Notes under the pieces: generated by a model
Told to the model about the DNA's origin: nothing
The model's database searches: none
Seen by the model: the letters and a program-made list of their open reading frames with translations, nothing else
Origin: Pseudonocardia endophytica
Lineage (GTDB): Bacteria > Actinomycetota > Actinomycetes > Mycobacteriales > Pseudonocardiaceae
Reading direction: 5' to 3'
Assembly (NCBI RefSeq): GCF_004339565.1
Contig: NZ_SMFZ01000002.1
Location: 1,550,001 to 1,614,000 of the forward strand
DNA: 64,000 nt
Shown here: piece by piece, positions 46,747 through 55,171 of the stretch
Position numbering within the stretch: position 1 is the stretch's first letter
Layout of the letters: every line of letters begins with the position of its first letter
Program-made: the position numbers and the translations under genes

Positions 46747-48029
46747 CCGCGGTCCGTGCGACCGGGGTCGGCGCACCGGAGGCACTGCTGCGCAGCATGT
46801 TCGACGCGGCCGTGACCGCCGCCGACCCCGCCGTCCGGATCCCGGAGGTGCTCGGGCCGTCCGACTGGGCGGGCGAGCGCACGATCGTGATCGGCGCCGG
46901 GAAGGCGGCGGCGACGATGGCCCGCGCGGTGGAGGCGGCGTGGTCGGCGGCGCCCGCCCCGCGGAGCTCGCTCGTGGGCGCGGTGGTCACCCGCTACGGC
47001 CACCGGGTCGACTGCGAGCGGATCGAGGTCCACGAGGCCGGCCATCCGGTGCCCGACGGCGCGGGGGAGCGGGCGACCCGCCGGATACTGGAGCTGGCCC
47101 GGTCGGCGGGTCCCGCGGACCGCGTGCTGGCGCTCGTGTCCGGTGGCGGCTCGGCGTTGCTGGTGGCACCCCTTCCGGGTCTCACGCTGGCGCACGAGCA
47201 GGAGATCGGTGCCGCGCTGCTGCGCAGCGGCGCGCCGATCGACGAGATCAACCTCGTCCGTCGGCACCTGTCGCTGGTCAAGGACGGCGGGCTGGCCATG
47301 GCGTGCGCCCCGGCGCCGGTCCGCGCGCTCGTCGTCTCCGACGTCCCCGGCGACGACCCGGCCGTGATCGCCTCGGGCCCCCTGCTGGCCGACGGCTCGA
47401 CCCGGGCCGACGCCGCGGCGGTGCTCGACCGTCGCGGCATCCCGGTGCCGGACGAGGTGCGTCGCGTCCTGGCCGGGGCCGCGCCGGACGGGCCGCCGCC
47501 GCACGTCCCGCACGAGATCATCGCCGCTCCGCAGCAGTCCCTCGAGGCCGCCGCGTCCGTGGCCAGGGCGGCGGGCGTGACCCCGGTCCTGCTCGGCGAC
47601 GCCATCGAGGGCGAGTCCCGTGAGGTCGGTCGGGTGCTGGCCGGGATCGCGGCACAGGTCCGGCGGCACGGCCAGCCGGCAGGCGCGCCGTGCGTCCTGC
47701 TCTCCGGCGGGGAGACCACGGTCACCGTGCGTGGCGAGGGGTCCGGTGGCCCGAACGTGGAGCTCCTGCTCGCGCTCGCCACGGCCGCCCGCGGGAACCC
47801 GGTGCACGCCATCGCGTGCGACACCGACGGTGTGGACGGTGCCGCGGAGGTCGCCGGGGCGGTCGTCACGCCGGACACGCTGGACCGGGCCGAGCGGCTC
47901 GGCCTCGACCCGGAGGCCGCACTCGCGGCCAACGACGGACACGCGTTCTTCGCGGCGCTGGGGGACCAGGTCGTCACCGGACCGACGCTGACCAACGTCA
48001 ACGACTTCCGCGCGGTGCTGGTCACATGA
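46731..48029 (+). CDS. gckA: Glycerate 2-kinase (MOFRL family)
   Basis: A 432-residue MOFRL/DUF4147-type glycerate kinase. GAGKAAATMA, LVSGGGSALL and the C-terminal CDTDGVDG motif are diagnostic. Members produce 2-phosphoglycerate, which enters PEP through enolase without a mutase, as in serine-cycle methylotrophs. GTG 46731 lies 16 bases before the hprA stop. Enolase is not in the window and is presumably housekeeping. This is the last step before the hutI promoter-like site. Confidence 0.92.
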   Translation: MSSGVTAVRATGVGAPEALLRSMFDAAVTAADPAVRIPEVLGPSDWAGERTIVIGAGKAAATMARAVEAAWSAAPAPRSSLVGAVVTRYGHRVDCERIEVHEAGHPVPDGAGERATRRILELARSAGPADRVLALVSGGGSALLVAPLPGLTLAHEQEIGAALLRSGAPIDEINLVRRHLSLVKDGGLAMACAPAPVRALVVSDVPGDDPAVIASGPLLADGSTRADAAAVLDRRGIPVPDEVRRVLAGAAPDGPPPHVPHEIIAAPQQSLEAAASVARAAGVTPVLLGDAIEGESREVGRVLAGIAAQVRRHGQPAGAPCVLLSGGETTVTVRGEGSGGPNVELLLALATAARGNPVHAIACDTDGVDGAAEVAGAVVTPDTLDRAERLGLDPEAALAANDGHAFFAALGDQVVTGPTLTNVNDFRAVLVT

Positions 48030-48068
48030 ACGCGTTCGCCCGGTGTAGCGTGCCGCGGACCGAAATTT

Positions 48069-48086
48069 CGTACGTTCACGTAAGGA
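48069..48086 (+). promoter_or_regulatory. Putative promoter/operator before hutI-like gene
   Basis: The core ACGTTCACGTAAGG matches the sites before metF and cmuC. TAAGGA (48080-48085) would place transcription start at about the GTG 48094, giving a leaderless or very short-leader mRNA; AAGGAG in the same stretch could instead be the ribosome binding site. Confidence 0.35.
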
Positions 48087-48093
48087 GATCATC

Positions 48094-49335
48094 GTGCCAG
48101 AGTCGGCCGTGATCACAGACGCCGCCGTGGCCGTGTCGGGCGAGGAGGTCCACCGTGACCACGCCGTCGTCGTCGACGGCGGAACCATCGCCTGGCGGGG
48201 TCCCCAGGACGAGATCCCCGACCAGTGGTCGGGCCTCGGGCGGTGGTCCGCGGAGGGACGGCTGGTCACGCCCGGGCTGGTCGACTGCCACACCCACCTG
48301 CTGTTCGGTGGCGACCGCCGGGCCGAGTTCGCCGAGCGGGCGGCCGGATCCGGCACCTACCGCGACCAGCTCGCCGGGGCGGCCTCCGGCGTCCGGGCGA
48401 CGGTGTCGGCGACCGGCGCGACCGGGGACGACGAGCTCCTGGCCGCGGCCCGGCGGCGCGCCGGCTGGCTGATCCGCAGCGGGGTCACCACGCTCGAGGT
48501 CAAGACGGGATACGGGCTCGAGCCGGACGCCGAGCTGAGGCTGCTGCGGCTGTGCCACCGGCTGCGCGAGGAGCTGCCCGTGCGGGTCCGGATCACGCTG
48601 CTGGCCGGGCACGTGTACCCGGACGGCGTGGACCGCGACGACGAGGAGCAGACCGCCGAGTGGATCACGACGCTCTGCAAGGACCTGCTGCCCGCCGCCC
48701 GGGAGATCGGGGTCGACGCCGTCGAGGTGTACCTCGACGAGGACGGCGGCTTCACGCTCGACGACGCGAGCACCGTGCTCGAGACCGCGTACAAGACCAA
48801 GACGCCGACCCGGCTGCAGACCGACCACCTCAGCGACAGCGCGGGAGCCTCGCTGGCGCCCGCGTTCTACGCCAAGGCCGCCGCCCACCTGAACTTCCCG
48901 GACGAGGCGGCGCTGAGCTCGATGGCCAAGTCCGGGACGACGGCGGTGGCGCTGCCGGGCTCGGTGCTCGAGCTGGGTGAGTCCGATCGGCCGGACATCG
49001 GCGCGCTGCGGGCCGCGGGTGTCCCGGTCGCGATCGCGACCGGGCTCAACCCCGGTACGTCCCCGCTGGGCAGTCTGCCGTTGGCCGCGCACCTCGGGGT
49101 CGTGCTGCTGGGGATGACGCCCGCCGAGGCCTACGCCGGCGTGACGGTGCACGCGGCCCGCGCGCTGGGCCTGGCGGACGGCACCGGCACCGTGGACGTC
49201 GGCGCTCCCGCCGACCTGGCGTTCTGGGATGCCGACGATCCCAGCGAAGTCATCTATTGGGCCGGCGCCCCACTCCTGCACTCCGTGTGGGCGGGTGGCC
49301 GGGAGGTGGAGGTGTCCCGTGAGTTCGTTCAGTGA
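48094..49335 (+). CDS. hutI: HutI-like amidohydrolase (imidazolonepropionase homologue)
   Basis: The 413-residue protein is an amidohydrolase closest to imidazolonepropionase, with the metal motif DCHTHLLFGG (H66, H68) and TTLEVKTGYG. No other histidine-degradation gene is present. hutI-like genes belong to proteobacterial cmu clusters, where their role is unknown. The conserved metal-ligand Asp of HutI, in the motif TDxNPG, is Gly317 here (ATGLNPGT), confirmed at the codon GGG 49042-49044. A normal imidazolone hydrolysis is therefore doubtful. The following gene is a cyclodeaminase-family folate enzyme, so a role on a formimino- or methenyl-folate compound is an attractive but untested idea. 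Confidence 0.75.
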   Translation: MPESAVITDAAVAVSGEEVHRDHAVVVDGGTIAWRGPQDEIPDQWSGLGRWSAEGRLVTPGLVDCHTHLLFGGDRRAEFAERAAGSGTYRDQLAGAASGVRATVSATGATGDDELLAAARRRAGWLIRSGVTTLEVKTGYGLEPDAELRLLRLCHRLREELPVRVRITLLAGHVYPDGVDRDDEEQTAEWITTLCKDLLPAAREIGVDAVEVYLDEDGGFTLDDASTVLETAYKTKTPTRLQTDHLSDSAGASLAPAFYAKAAAHLNFPDEAALSSMAKSGTTAVALPGSVLELGESDRPDIGALRAAGVPVAIATGLNPGTSPLGSLPLAAHLGVVLLGMTPAEAYAGVTVHAARALGLADGTGTVDVGAPADLAFWDADDPSEVIYWAGAPLLHSVWAGGREVEVSREFVQ

Positions 49336-49948
49336 CATGACGGTCGACCAGTTCCTCTGGTCGGTGGCCTCCGACGCGCCCTCGCCCGGAGGGGGTGCGG
49401 TCGCGGCGATCGTGGTCGCCCAGGCGGCCGGCCTGGCGGCGATGGCCGGGCGGTACAGCCTGGGACGCAAGGCCGAGGACAGCGACGACACCGTCGCGAT
49501 CTCCGAGATGGTCCGGGCCGCCGACCGGTTGCGCGACGAGGCCGCACCGCTGGCGGACGCGGACGGGGAGGCCTACGAGGGCTACCTGCGGGCCGTCCGG
49601 CTCCCGCGCGAGCCGGATCCCGCCGCACGGTCGGAAGCGATCATCAAGGCGACCTCGGCCGCCGCCGACGTACCGCTGGCCACGGCGGAGGCGGCCGCGG
49701 AGGTCGCGCGGATCGCCGCCGAACTGGTCGAGCGCGGTAACAAGAACCTCCGCGGGGACGCCGCGGCCGCGGCCCTGATGGCGGCCTCGGCGGCCACGAC
49801 GGCCGCCATCATGGTGGTCGACAACCTGTCGAGGGTCCCGGACGACCCCCGCCGCGATCGTGCCGTGCAGGCGGCCGCCGAAGCACGGGGGTCGGCCGAC
49901 CAGGCCACGGCACGGTTTCCCGGCGTGGCGGCGAGGCTCCTCCCGTGA
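49319..49948 (+). CDS. fchA: Methenyltetrahydrofolate cyclohydrolase, FchA/FTCD-C family
   Basis: A 209-residue all-helical protein of the formiminotransferase-cyclodeaminase C-terminal family. The N-terminal signature SDAPSPGGGAVAA is the folate-binding segment, and length equals FchA of Methylobacterium, which hydrolyses methenyl-THF to formyl-THF. GTG 49319, 17 bases inside hutI, gives the family-typical N terminus and has GGAGG upstream. It overlaps the third folD by four bases, and both would act in sequence: dehydrogenase then cyclohydrolase. This would make up for the missing cyclohydrolase lysine in all three FolD copies. Formimino-THF cyclodeaminase is the alternative, given hutI beside it. 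Confidence 0.82.
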   Translation: MSSFSDMTVDQFLWSVASDAPSPGGGAVAAIVVAQAAGLAAMAGRYSLGRKAEDSDDTVAISEMVRAADRLRDEAAPLADADGEAYEGYLRAVRLPREPDPAARSEAIIKATSAAADVPLATAEAAAEVARIAAELVERGNKNLRGDAAAAALMAASAATTAAIMVVDNLSRVPDDPRRDRAVQAAAEARGSADQATARFPGVAARLLP

Positions 49949-50865
49949 CCCCTGGGATCGGACTGCCACCCCGTTCCGAGCTGCTCGACGGGCGTCTGGT
50001 CGCCAAGGAGCTCAAGGAGGAGGTCCGCCACGAGCTGGACGAGCTGCGGGCGTCCGGCCACGAGTGCGGGTTGGCGACCGTGATGGTCGGAGACGACTAC
50101 TCGGCCGCGGCCTACGAGCGGAGACTCCGGCGCCTGGCGGACGCGCTCGAGATCCGTTACCGCCACTACTGGCTCGCCGCCGAGACGTCGCACGACGAGG
50201 TGGCACGCGTCGTGCACCAGCTCAACGCCGACCCGAGCGTGCACGGCATCCTGCTGCTGCGTCCGCTGCCGGTGCACGTCCCGGAGCCGCAGCTGTTCTC
50301 GCAGCTGGACCCGTGCAAGGACATCGAGGCCCTGCACCCGGAGAACGCGGGCCTGCTCGCGCTGGGCACGCCGCGGTTCCTGCCGTCGACTCCGGCGTCG
50401 GTCTTCCACATCCTCGACCGATGGCTCGACGAGAGCGGGCAGGATCGCGACCGCTTCTACAAGGGCGCGACGATCGTGGTGGTCGGACGGTCGAACAACG
50501 TCGGGAAGCCCACGTTGGCTCTCGGCCACGCGCGGGGTGCCGTGGTGATCTCCTGCGACGAGTGGGCGAGCCGCTCCGGACACCTGGCCGAGTTCACGTT
50601 GCGTGCCGACGTCCTCGTCGTCGCGGCGGGCGTGCCGGACCTGATCAGCGCCGAGCACGTCTCGGACGGCGCGGTCCTGATCGACGTCGGGATCAATCCC
50701 GTGACCGACTCGAACACGGGGCGTGTGCGGCTGGTGGGCGACATCGACCTGCCCGCCGTGCTGCACCTGGCCCGGGCGGCCACACCGGTGCCGGGTGGTG
50801 TCGGACCGGTGACGGACGTGTGGCTGATGAAGAACTGCGTCGCCGCTGCACGGCAGGCGAACTGA
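49945..50865 (+). CDS. FolD-like methylenetetrahydrofolate dehydrogenase (copy 3)
   Basis: A 306-residue FolD-family protein, close paralogue of the copy at 18498. VVVGRSNNVGKPTLALG and PVPGGVGPVTDVWLMKN are present. Tyr50 is kept (Y57), but Lys54 is Leu61, Gln98 is Leu in LLLRPLP, and KDVDG reads KDIEA. These changes remove the residues needed for cyclohydrolysis. It is coupled to fchA, so the two probably form a split dehydrogenase/cyclohydrolase pair. GTG 49945 overlaps the fchA stop. It ends the serine-cycle/C1 run; the aldolase-like gene follows after eight bases. Confidence 0.83.
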   Translation: MTPGIGLPPRSELLDGRLVAKELKEEVRHELDELRASGHECGLATVMVGDDYSAAAYERRLRRLADALEIRYRHYWLAAETSHDEVARVVHQLNADPSVHGILLLRPLPVHVPEPQLFSQLDPCKDIEALHPENAGLLALGTPRFLPSTPASVFHILDRWLDESGQDRDRFYKGATIVVVGRSNNVGKPTLALGHARGAVVISCDEWASRSGHLAEFTLRADVLVVAAGVPDLISAEHVSDGAVLIDVGINPVTDSNTGRVRLVGDIDLPAVLHLARAATPVPGGVGPVTDVWLMKNCVAAARQAN

Positions 50866-50872
50866 GGCCACC

Positions 50873-51925
50873 ATGCGAGAGAGCACCCACCGTGGTGACG
50901 GACCCGGCCCGGGGTCGGCGACGGCACCCGCCGCGCTGTTCGCCGACGCCAGGGGGATCCTGCTGCTCGACCAGGAGAGGGAGCTCTCCCGTCGTCTGCG
51001 GCGACACGGCATCCCCGGGAAGCCATCGCTCCGTGACGGGTACCACGAGCTGTTGCTCGGTGCGGAAGGCCTGTGCGAGCACGTCGCCGCCGTGCAGCTG
51101 TCGGTGGAGCAGCTGGACCGGTTGGCCGGCCGGGACACGCCCGCGGGACTGCTGTTCGGGGCTCGTGCCGACCGCGGAGTGCAACCACTGCGCGGGCACT
51201 CCGGCGAGTCGGTCACCCGGGGTCTGGAGAACCTCGGGCCCCGCCTGGAACACCTGGCCTCGGCCGGCGCGTCGTACGCGTCATGGCGGGGCGTCTTCGT
51301 GATCAGCGAGGGACGCGGCCGTGCTACGCCGTCGCCGACCGTCGTCGGCGTGAACACGGCGACCATGGCCAGGTTCGCGCGGGCGTGCCTCGGGGCGGGG
51401 CTCGTCCCACTGCTGATCGTCGACGTGCTGACCGACGGACATCACGACGTCTGGCGCTGCGCCGAGGTGATCGGGTCGCTCCTCGGCGACCTGTTCGACG
51501 CGATCGCGGCCCACGACGTCGGAGCGAGCCAGGTCGCTCTCGTGACGTGTGTGGCCATCGAGGGGGCCGGAGGCGCGACCCGTGCGGAGCCGTCGGAGGT
51601 GGCGGCGGCAACCGCTACCGCCCTGCGGAACGTTCCGGTGGACCCGGGTGCCGTCGGGTTCCTGTGCGGTTCCGTCCCGTTCAAGCGGTTCGCTCGGAAC
51701 CTGGATGCTCTCCGTGCGCTCCGTTCCCCTCGTCCGGGGTTCGCGATCGGGCGAGCGCTGACCGATCCGGTGCTGGCCCAGTGGCGGGGCGACCGCGGAC
51801 GGGAGGCTTCTGCCCGCACCGTCCTGCTGGATCGGCTGCGAACCCTCCACGCGGTGGGCGGGGGAGACCCCGCACCGTGGCCCGGTACCACTGCCGACGA
51901 CCGGGTGGGACGGTCACTGCGGTGA
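50873..51925 (+). CDS. Degenerate class I fructose-bisphosphate aldolase homologue
   Basis: The 350-residue protein aligns along its length with animal-type class I aldolase: RGVQPLRGHSGES matches the KGVVPLAG region, YASWRGVF the KWRCVLK region, LTDGHHDVWRC the PDGDHDLKRC region, and EVAAATATALR the EIAMATVTALR region. The catalytic residues are gone: Lys146 is Val143, and the Schiff-base Lys229 position is Val224/Thr225. I see only two lysines in the whole protein. It cannot be a normal aldolase. It sits between folD and cobQ, overlapping cobQ by GTGA, so it belongs to a C1/cobalamin operon. The function is unknown; a binding or regulatory role for a sugar phosphate or a new chemistry is possible. 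Confidence 0.65.
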   Translation: MRESTHRGDGPGPGSATAPAALFADARGILLLDQERELSRRLRRHGIPGKPSLRDGYHELLLGAEGLCEHVAAVQLSVEQLDRLAGRDTPAGLLFGARADRGVQPLRGHSGESVTRGLENLGPRLEHLASAGASYASWRGVFVISEGRGRATPSPTVVGVNTATMARFARACLGAGLVPLLIVDVLTDGHHDVWRCAEVIGSLLGDLFDAIAAHDVGASQVALVTCVAIEGAGGATRAEPSEVAAATATALRNVPVDPGAVGFLCGSVPFKRFARNLDALRALRSPRPGFAIGRALTDPVLAQWRGDRGREASARTVLLDRLRTLHAVGGGDPAPWPGTTADDRVGRSLR

Positions 51926-53454
51926 CGGTGAGCGACGTCGTCGGTTCACTCATGGTGGTGGGGACGAGCTCGGACGCGGGCAAGAGCGCCCTGGTTGCCG
52001 GGGTCTGTCGCTGGTTGCGTCGTCGCGGTGTCCGGGTGGCGCCGTTCAAGGCGCAGAACATGAGCAACAACTCCGTCGTCACGACCGACGGCGGCGAGAT
52101 CGGCAGGGCACAGGCGATGCAGGCGCGCGCCTGCGGGCTGGAACCGAGCGTGGCGTTCAACCCGGTTCTGCTCAAACCCGCCACCGACCACACGGCCCAG
52201 GTGGTCCTGAAGGGTCGGGCCGTCGGGCAGGTCACCGCGCGTTCGTACCGGGACCGGGCCGAGGTCCTGCGGGAGATCGTGGTGGGCGAGCTGGGCGCTC
52301 TGCGTGCCGCGTTCGACGTCGTCATCTGCGAGGGCGCCGGCTCCGCGGCAGAGATCAATCTCCGGCCGACCGACGTGGCGAACATGGCGCTCGCCACGGC
52401 GGCGGAACTACCGGCCGTCCTCGTCGGCGACATCGACCGAGGGGGCTTGCTGGCCCACCTGCTGGGAACCGTCGCGGCCCTCGATCCCGAGGACCAGGCG
52501 CGGATCGGCGGATTCGTGGTGAACAAGTTCCGCGGTGATCCCACGATCCTGGCCCCGGGCCTGTCACAGCTTCGCACCCTGACCGGCCGGTCCACGCTCG
52601 GCGTGGTGCCGTGGACGCCCGGGGTCTGGATCGACGCCGAGGACTCCCTGTCGACGAGCAGTGGTGACGGGATCGGCCCGGCGGCTGCGCCGCGCGGTTC
52701 GATGTGGCTGAGGGTGGCGGTCGTGCGCTTCCCGCGCATCTCCAACTCGACCGATGTCGACGCGGTGGCGTGTGAGCCGGGTGTGCTCGCACGGTACGTG
52801 TCGACGCCGTCGGGGCTGGTCGATGCGGACGTGGTGATCCTTCCGGGCACGAAGGCGACGGTGGCGGATCTGGACTGGATGCGCCGGAGCGGTGTCGCGG
52901 CGGCGGTCGTCGAGCATGCGGGCACCGGAAGGCCCGTGTTCGGAATCTGCGGGGGCTACCAGATGATGGGCAAGCGCATCGTGGACCCGACCGGCGTCGA
53001 GGCCGCCGGTGGCTCGGTCGTCGACGGGCTCGGCCTGCTCGACCTCGAGATCGAGTTCGAGCGGGACAAGCACCTCGCCACCCCGGTCGGCGTGGCGCTG
53101 GGCCATCCGGTCCGCGGATACGAGATCCACCACGGCAGGGTGGTGCGCTCGTCGGACCCGCAGCTGATCACCGACGTCGCCGAGGGATCGGACGCGGGGT
53201 GTGTTGCCGGCACGCACTGGCACGGCCTCCTGGAGAACGACGGGTTCCGCCGCGAACTGCTGGCCCGATGGGCGGAACAGAGCGGCCGGACCGGGTTCGT
53301 CGCCGACTCCGGGACCAGCTTCGCCGCCGAGCGGGAGCGGCAGCTGGACCTGCTCGGCGATCTCGTCGAGGCACACCTCGACACCGCGGCGCTGGAGAAC
53401 CTGATCTGTCGGGGCACCCCCGCCATGCCGGTCGTGCGGACACGACTTGAGTAG
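51922..53454 (+). CDS. cobQ: Cobyric acid synthase
   Basis: A 510-residue glutamine-dependent amidotransferase of cobalamin synthesis. The N-terminal ATPase domain has VGTSSDAGKS and APFKAQNMSNNS; the C-terminal GATase-I-like domain has the cysteine in FGICGGYQMMG and later YEIHHG and GTHWHG. It amidates four side chains of adenosylcobyrinic diamide. GTG 51922 overlaps the aldolase-like stop; a far longer open frame upstream is a shadow. cobS follows with an eight-base overlap. Confidence 0.96.
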   Translation: MTVSDVVGSLMVVGTSSDAGKSALVAGVCRWLRRRGVRVAPFKAQNMSNNSVVTTDGGEIGRAQAMQARACGLEPSVAFNPVLLKPATDHTAQVVLKGRAVGQVTARSYRDRAEVLREIVVGELGALRAAFDVVICEGAGSAAEINLRPTDVANMALATAAELPAVLVGDIDRGGLLAHLLGTVAALDPEDQARIGGFVVNKFRGDPTILAPGLSQLRTLTGRSTLGVVPWTPGVWIDAEDSLSTSSGDGIGPAAAPRGSMWLRVAVVRFPRISNSTDVDAVACEPGVLARYVSTPSGLVDADVVILPGTKATVADLDWMRRSGVAAAVVEHAGTGRPVFGICGGYQMMGKRIVDPTGVEAAGGSVVDGLGLLDLEIEFERDKHLATPVGVALGHPVRGYEIHHGRVVRSSDPQLITDVAEGSDAGCVAGTHWHGLLENDGFRRELLARWAEQSGRTGFVADSGTSFAAERERQLDLLGDLVEAHLDTAALENLICRGTPAMPVVRTRLE

Positions 53455-54262
53455 CGGGAGCTCTGCCGCCGGTTCCGGGCGGCGTCGCCGGGCGATCGGC
53501 ATCGGCCTGCGCGGGCCTGCGCTGGCCACGAGCATGCTGACGGTGCTACCGCTGCCCGTGCAGCCGGTCGATCGGGCGCGGGCGGCCTCCGCGGTCCGGT
53601 GGGCACCCGTGATCGGCGCGGCGGTGGGCGCTTCCGGAGGGGCCGTGCTCGTGGCCGCACGGCTGCTCGGCGTTCCGGCCGCGGTGGCGGCGGCTCTCGC
53701 GGTGGGCACCCTGCTGCTGACCACCCGGGGCATGCATCTCGACGGGCTGGCCGACACCGCCGACGGTCTCGGCTGCTACGGACCGCCGGAACGGGCGCTG
53801 ACCGTGATGCGCAGCGGCCCGATCGGGCCTTTCGGGGTCGCGACGATCGTCGTCGTGCTCGCCGTGCAGATGTCGGCGCTGGCGGCGCTGCCCGTGCACT
53901 GGTCGTCGATCGGTGTGGTGGCGTGGGCCGGGGCCGTCGGACGGTCCGGTCTCGGATGGTGCTGCAGGAGAGGCGTTCCGGCGGCGCGACCGGACGGTAT
54001 GGGCGCCCTCGTCGCCGACGCGCAGCCGGCGTGGACGGCGCCTGCGTGGTGGACCGCCCTGGCCGTGGTCGGTGCCGTGACCGTACCGGGAGTGACCTGC
54101 GCGCCGATCGCGGTGCTGGGTGCGGCCGCGGTGGTGGTCGTCCTGTCCGGGCACGTCCGGCGCCGTCTGGGCGGAATGAACGGTGACGTGCTGGGCGCGG
54201 TCACGGAGCTGGGCACGACCGTGGCGCTAGTGGCGGCCGGCTCGGGCCTCACGGCGACATGA
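53447..54262 (+). CDS. cobS: Adenosylcobinamide-GDP ribazoletransferase (cobalamin synthase)
   Basis: A 271-residue integral membrane protein with about six hydrophobic segments and the family motif HLDGLADTADGLG followed by MRSGPIGPFG. It joins the lower-ligand nucleoside to adenosylcobinamide-GDP at the membrane. The start appears to be TTG 53447 overlapping the cobQ stop; a later start is possible because the first 17 residues are polar and weakly conserved. The expected partner cobU/cobP is not seen; a convergent hairpin follows. Confidence 0.9.
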   Translation: MSSGSSAAGSGRRRRAIGIGLRGPALATSMLTVLPLPVQPVDRARAASAVRWAPVIGAAVGASGGAVLVAARLLGVPAAVAAALAVGTLLLTTRGMHLDGLADTADGLGCYGPPERALTVMRSGPIGPFGVATIVVVLAVQMSALAALPVHWSSIGVVAWAGAVGRSGLGWCCRRGVPAARPDGMGALVADAQPAWTAPAWWTALAVVGAVTVPGVTCAPIAVLGAAAVVVVLSGHVRRRLGGMNGDVLGAVTELGTTVALVAAGSGLTAT

Positions 54263-54311
54263 CGTCGGCGACGACGGTCACGACTCCCGGACCCGACATC
54301 CGGTTCGCCGA

Positions 54312-54354
54312 GGCGGGCTCCGGCGTCCGTGCTCGACAGGAGGCGGAGCCCGCC
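54312..54354. terminator. Stem-loop terminator between cobS and a minus-strand small gene
   Basis: Arms GGCGGGCTCCG (54312-54322) and CGGAGCCCGCC (54344-54354) are perfectly complementary over 11 bases with a 21-base loop. It lies between convergent genes and could stop transcription in both directions. Confidence 0.6.
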
Positions 54355-54362
54355 GCGTGGCG

Positions 54363-54560
54363 TCAGTCCTGGTAGGCGAGGAGCTGAAGCCCCAGACGCT
54401 GTTCGGTGGCCTGCAGCTGCGCGAGCTGCTCGTCGTCGAGACGGGCGTAGGGCGAGCTGTCGCGGTAGGCGACCACCGGCGCGCCGATCCGCGTCTCGAG
54501 GTCGGTCACCGCGTCGAGGGCTCCACCGTCCAGGTCGGCGGGCGACAGGTCCGTGTTCAT
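54363..54560 (-). CDS. Small acidic hypothetical protein
   Basis: A 65-residue acidic protein rich in Leu, Asp and Gln (MNTDLSPADLDGG at the start, LGLQLLAYQD at the end). A strong ribosome binding site GGAGG, correctly spaced before ATG 54560 on the minus strand, and codon use like the neighbours support it as real. It lies alone on the opposite strand between cobS and the cob stub region. I do not recognise a family. The second half (LDDEQLAQLQATEQRLGLQL) is likely helical. Confidence 0.6.
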   Translation of the reverse strand: MNTDLSPADLDGGALDAVTDLETRIGAPVVAYRDSSPYARLDDEQLAQLQATEQRLGLQLLAYQD

Positions 54561-54772
54561 CGGGATACCTCCGTGATCGGTGTTCTGACGTACTCCACAA
54601 CCTCCGTCCGGAGCAGATTTCCGGACCGACATCGATGATGGCAGATCGTGGTGGTTCGCACCGCGATCCGGCACCCGGATCGCTCGTGCGAGTCCCGACG
54701 ACCAGCCATGCCGTGCTGCCGAGTGGTGCGCGTCGGCGCACCCCCGGACATGGCACGGGGGCTTCATTATTT

Positions 54773-54798
54773 AACCTTAACGTGAGAAACTGTGATCC
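54773..54798 (+). promoter_or_regulatory. Putative promoter/operator of the cobI-bluB/cobT-cobM unit
   Basis: The core ACCTTAACGTGAG followed by AAACTGTGA resembles the sites before metF (ACGTTTACGTAAG, TACTGT) and before the riboswitch at 63021. It is set in an AT-rich island (ATTATTTAACCTTAA) unusual for this DNA, 47 bases before the cobO stub. Confidence 0.45.
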
Positions 54799-54844
54799 GG
54801 GTCCGGCGCGCGGGCCTCCGCAACGACGCGAGCCTGGAGGGGCG

Positions 54845-54934
54845 ATGCCGCAGGGACGGGTCCTGGTCGAGCCGGCGGACCGGCCGACCACCTGCCAGCG
54901 CCGTCCCCGACCCCGGCGAGGGATCGAGTGGTGA
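54845..54934 (+). pseudogene. cobO: Stub of cob(I)yrinic acid a,c-diamide adenosyltransferase (cobO), internally deleted
   Basis: A 29-codon frame with GGAGG upstream begins MPQGRVLVEPADRPTTCQRR, which is the usual CobO N terminus, and ends RRGIEW followed by stop, which is the usual CobO C terminus. The roughly 170 residues between, including the P-loop, are missing and the frame is kept. The stop overlaps the GTG of the following cobB stub as in intact actinobacterial operons. The enzyme cannot be active. A full copy elsewhere would be needed for adenosylation. Confidence 0.6.
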
Positions 54935-55171
54935 TCGCGCGAGCGCTGGTGGCCGCCGCCCCGTCGTCCGGTTCGGGCAAGACCACGATCGCGACCGGCC
55001 TGATGGCGGCACTCCGTCGGCGCGTGACCCTCGGCTACCCGGGAGGCCGGTCGCCCGGTTCGTGGACGCGGCACGAACTCACGCGCGGCGCGCGGCGCCC
55101 GGAACTCCGTCCGCCGCCCGGACCGCGCCAGGGCGACAGCAGCCGTCGTACACCGAGGAGACGACCAGCAC
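54931..55171 (+). pseudogene. cobB: Stub of cobyrinic acid a,c-diamide synthase (cobB), internally deleted
   Basis: From GTG 54931 the first 31 codons encode a clear CobB N terminus with the P-loop APSSGSGKTTIATGLMAALRRR. The frame then loses similarity. In the +1 frame, from about 55026, a plausible CobB C-terminal stretch follows (RPVARFVDAARTHARR). About 400 residues of the middle are missing and the join is out of frame. The N-terminal assignment is firm; the C-terminal match is weaker. The next gene starts at 55172 with its own GAGGAG, which lies in this stub. Confidence 0.6.

Noticed and set aside
54259..54375. A 38-codon frame overlapping the cobS stop by ATGA, as another gene stub
   Set aside because: It has no family-like ends and contains the convergent terminator hairpin; chance is as likely.
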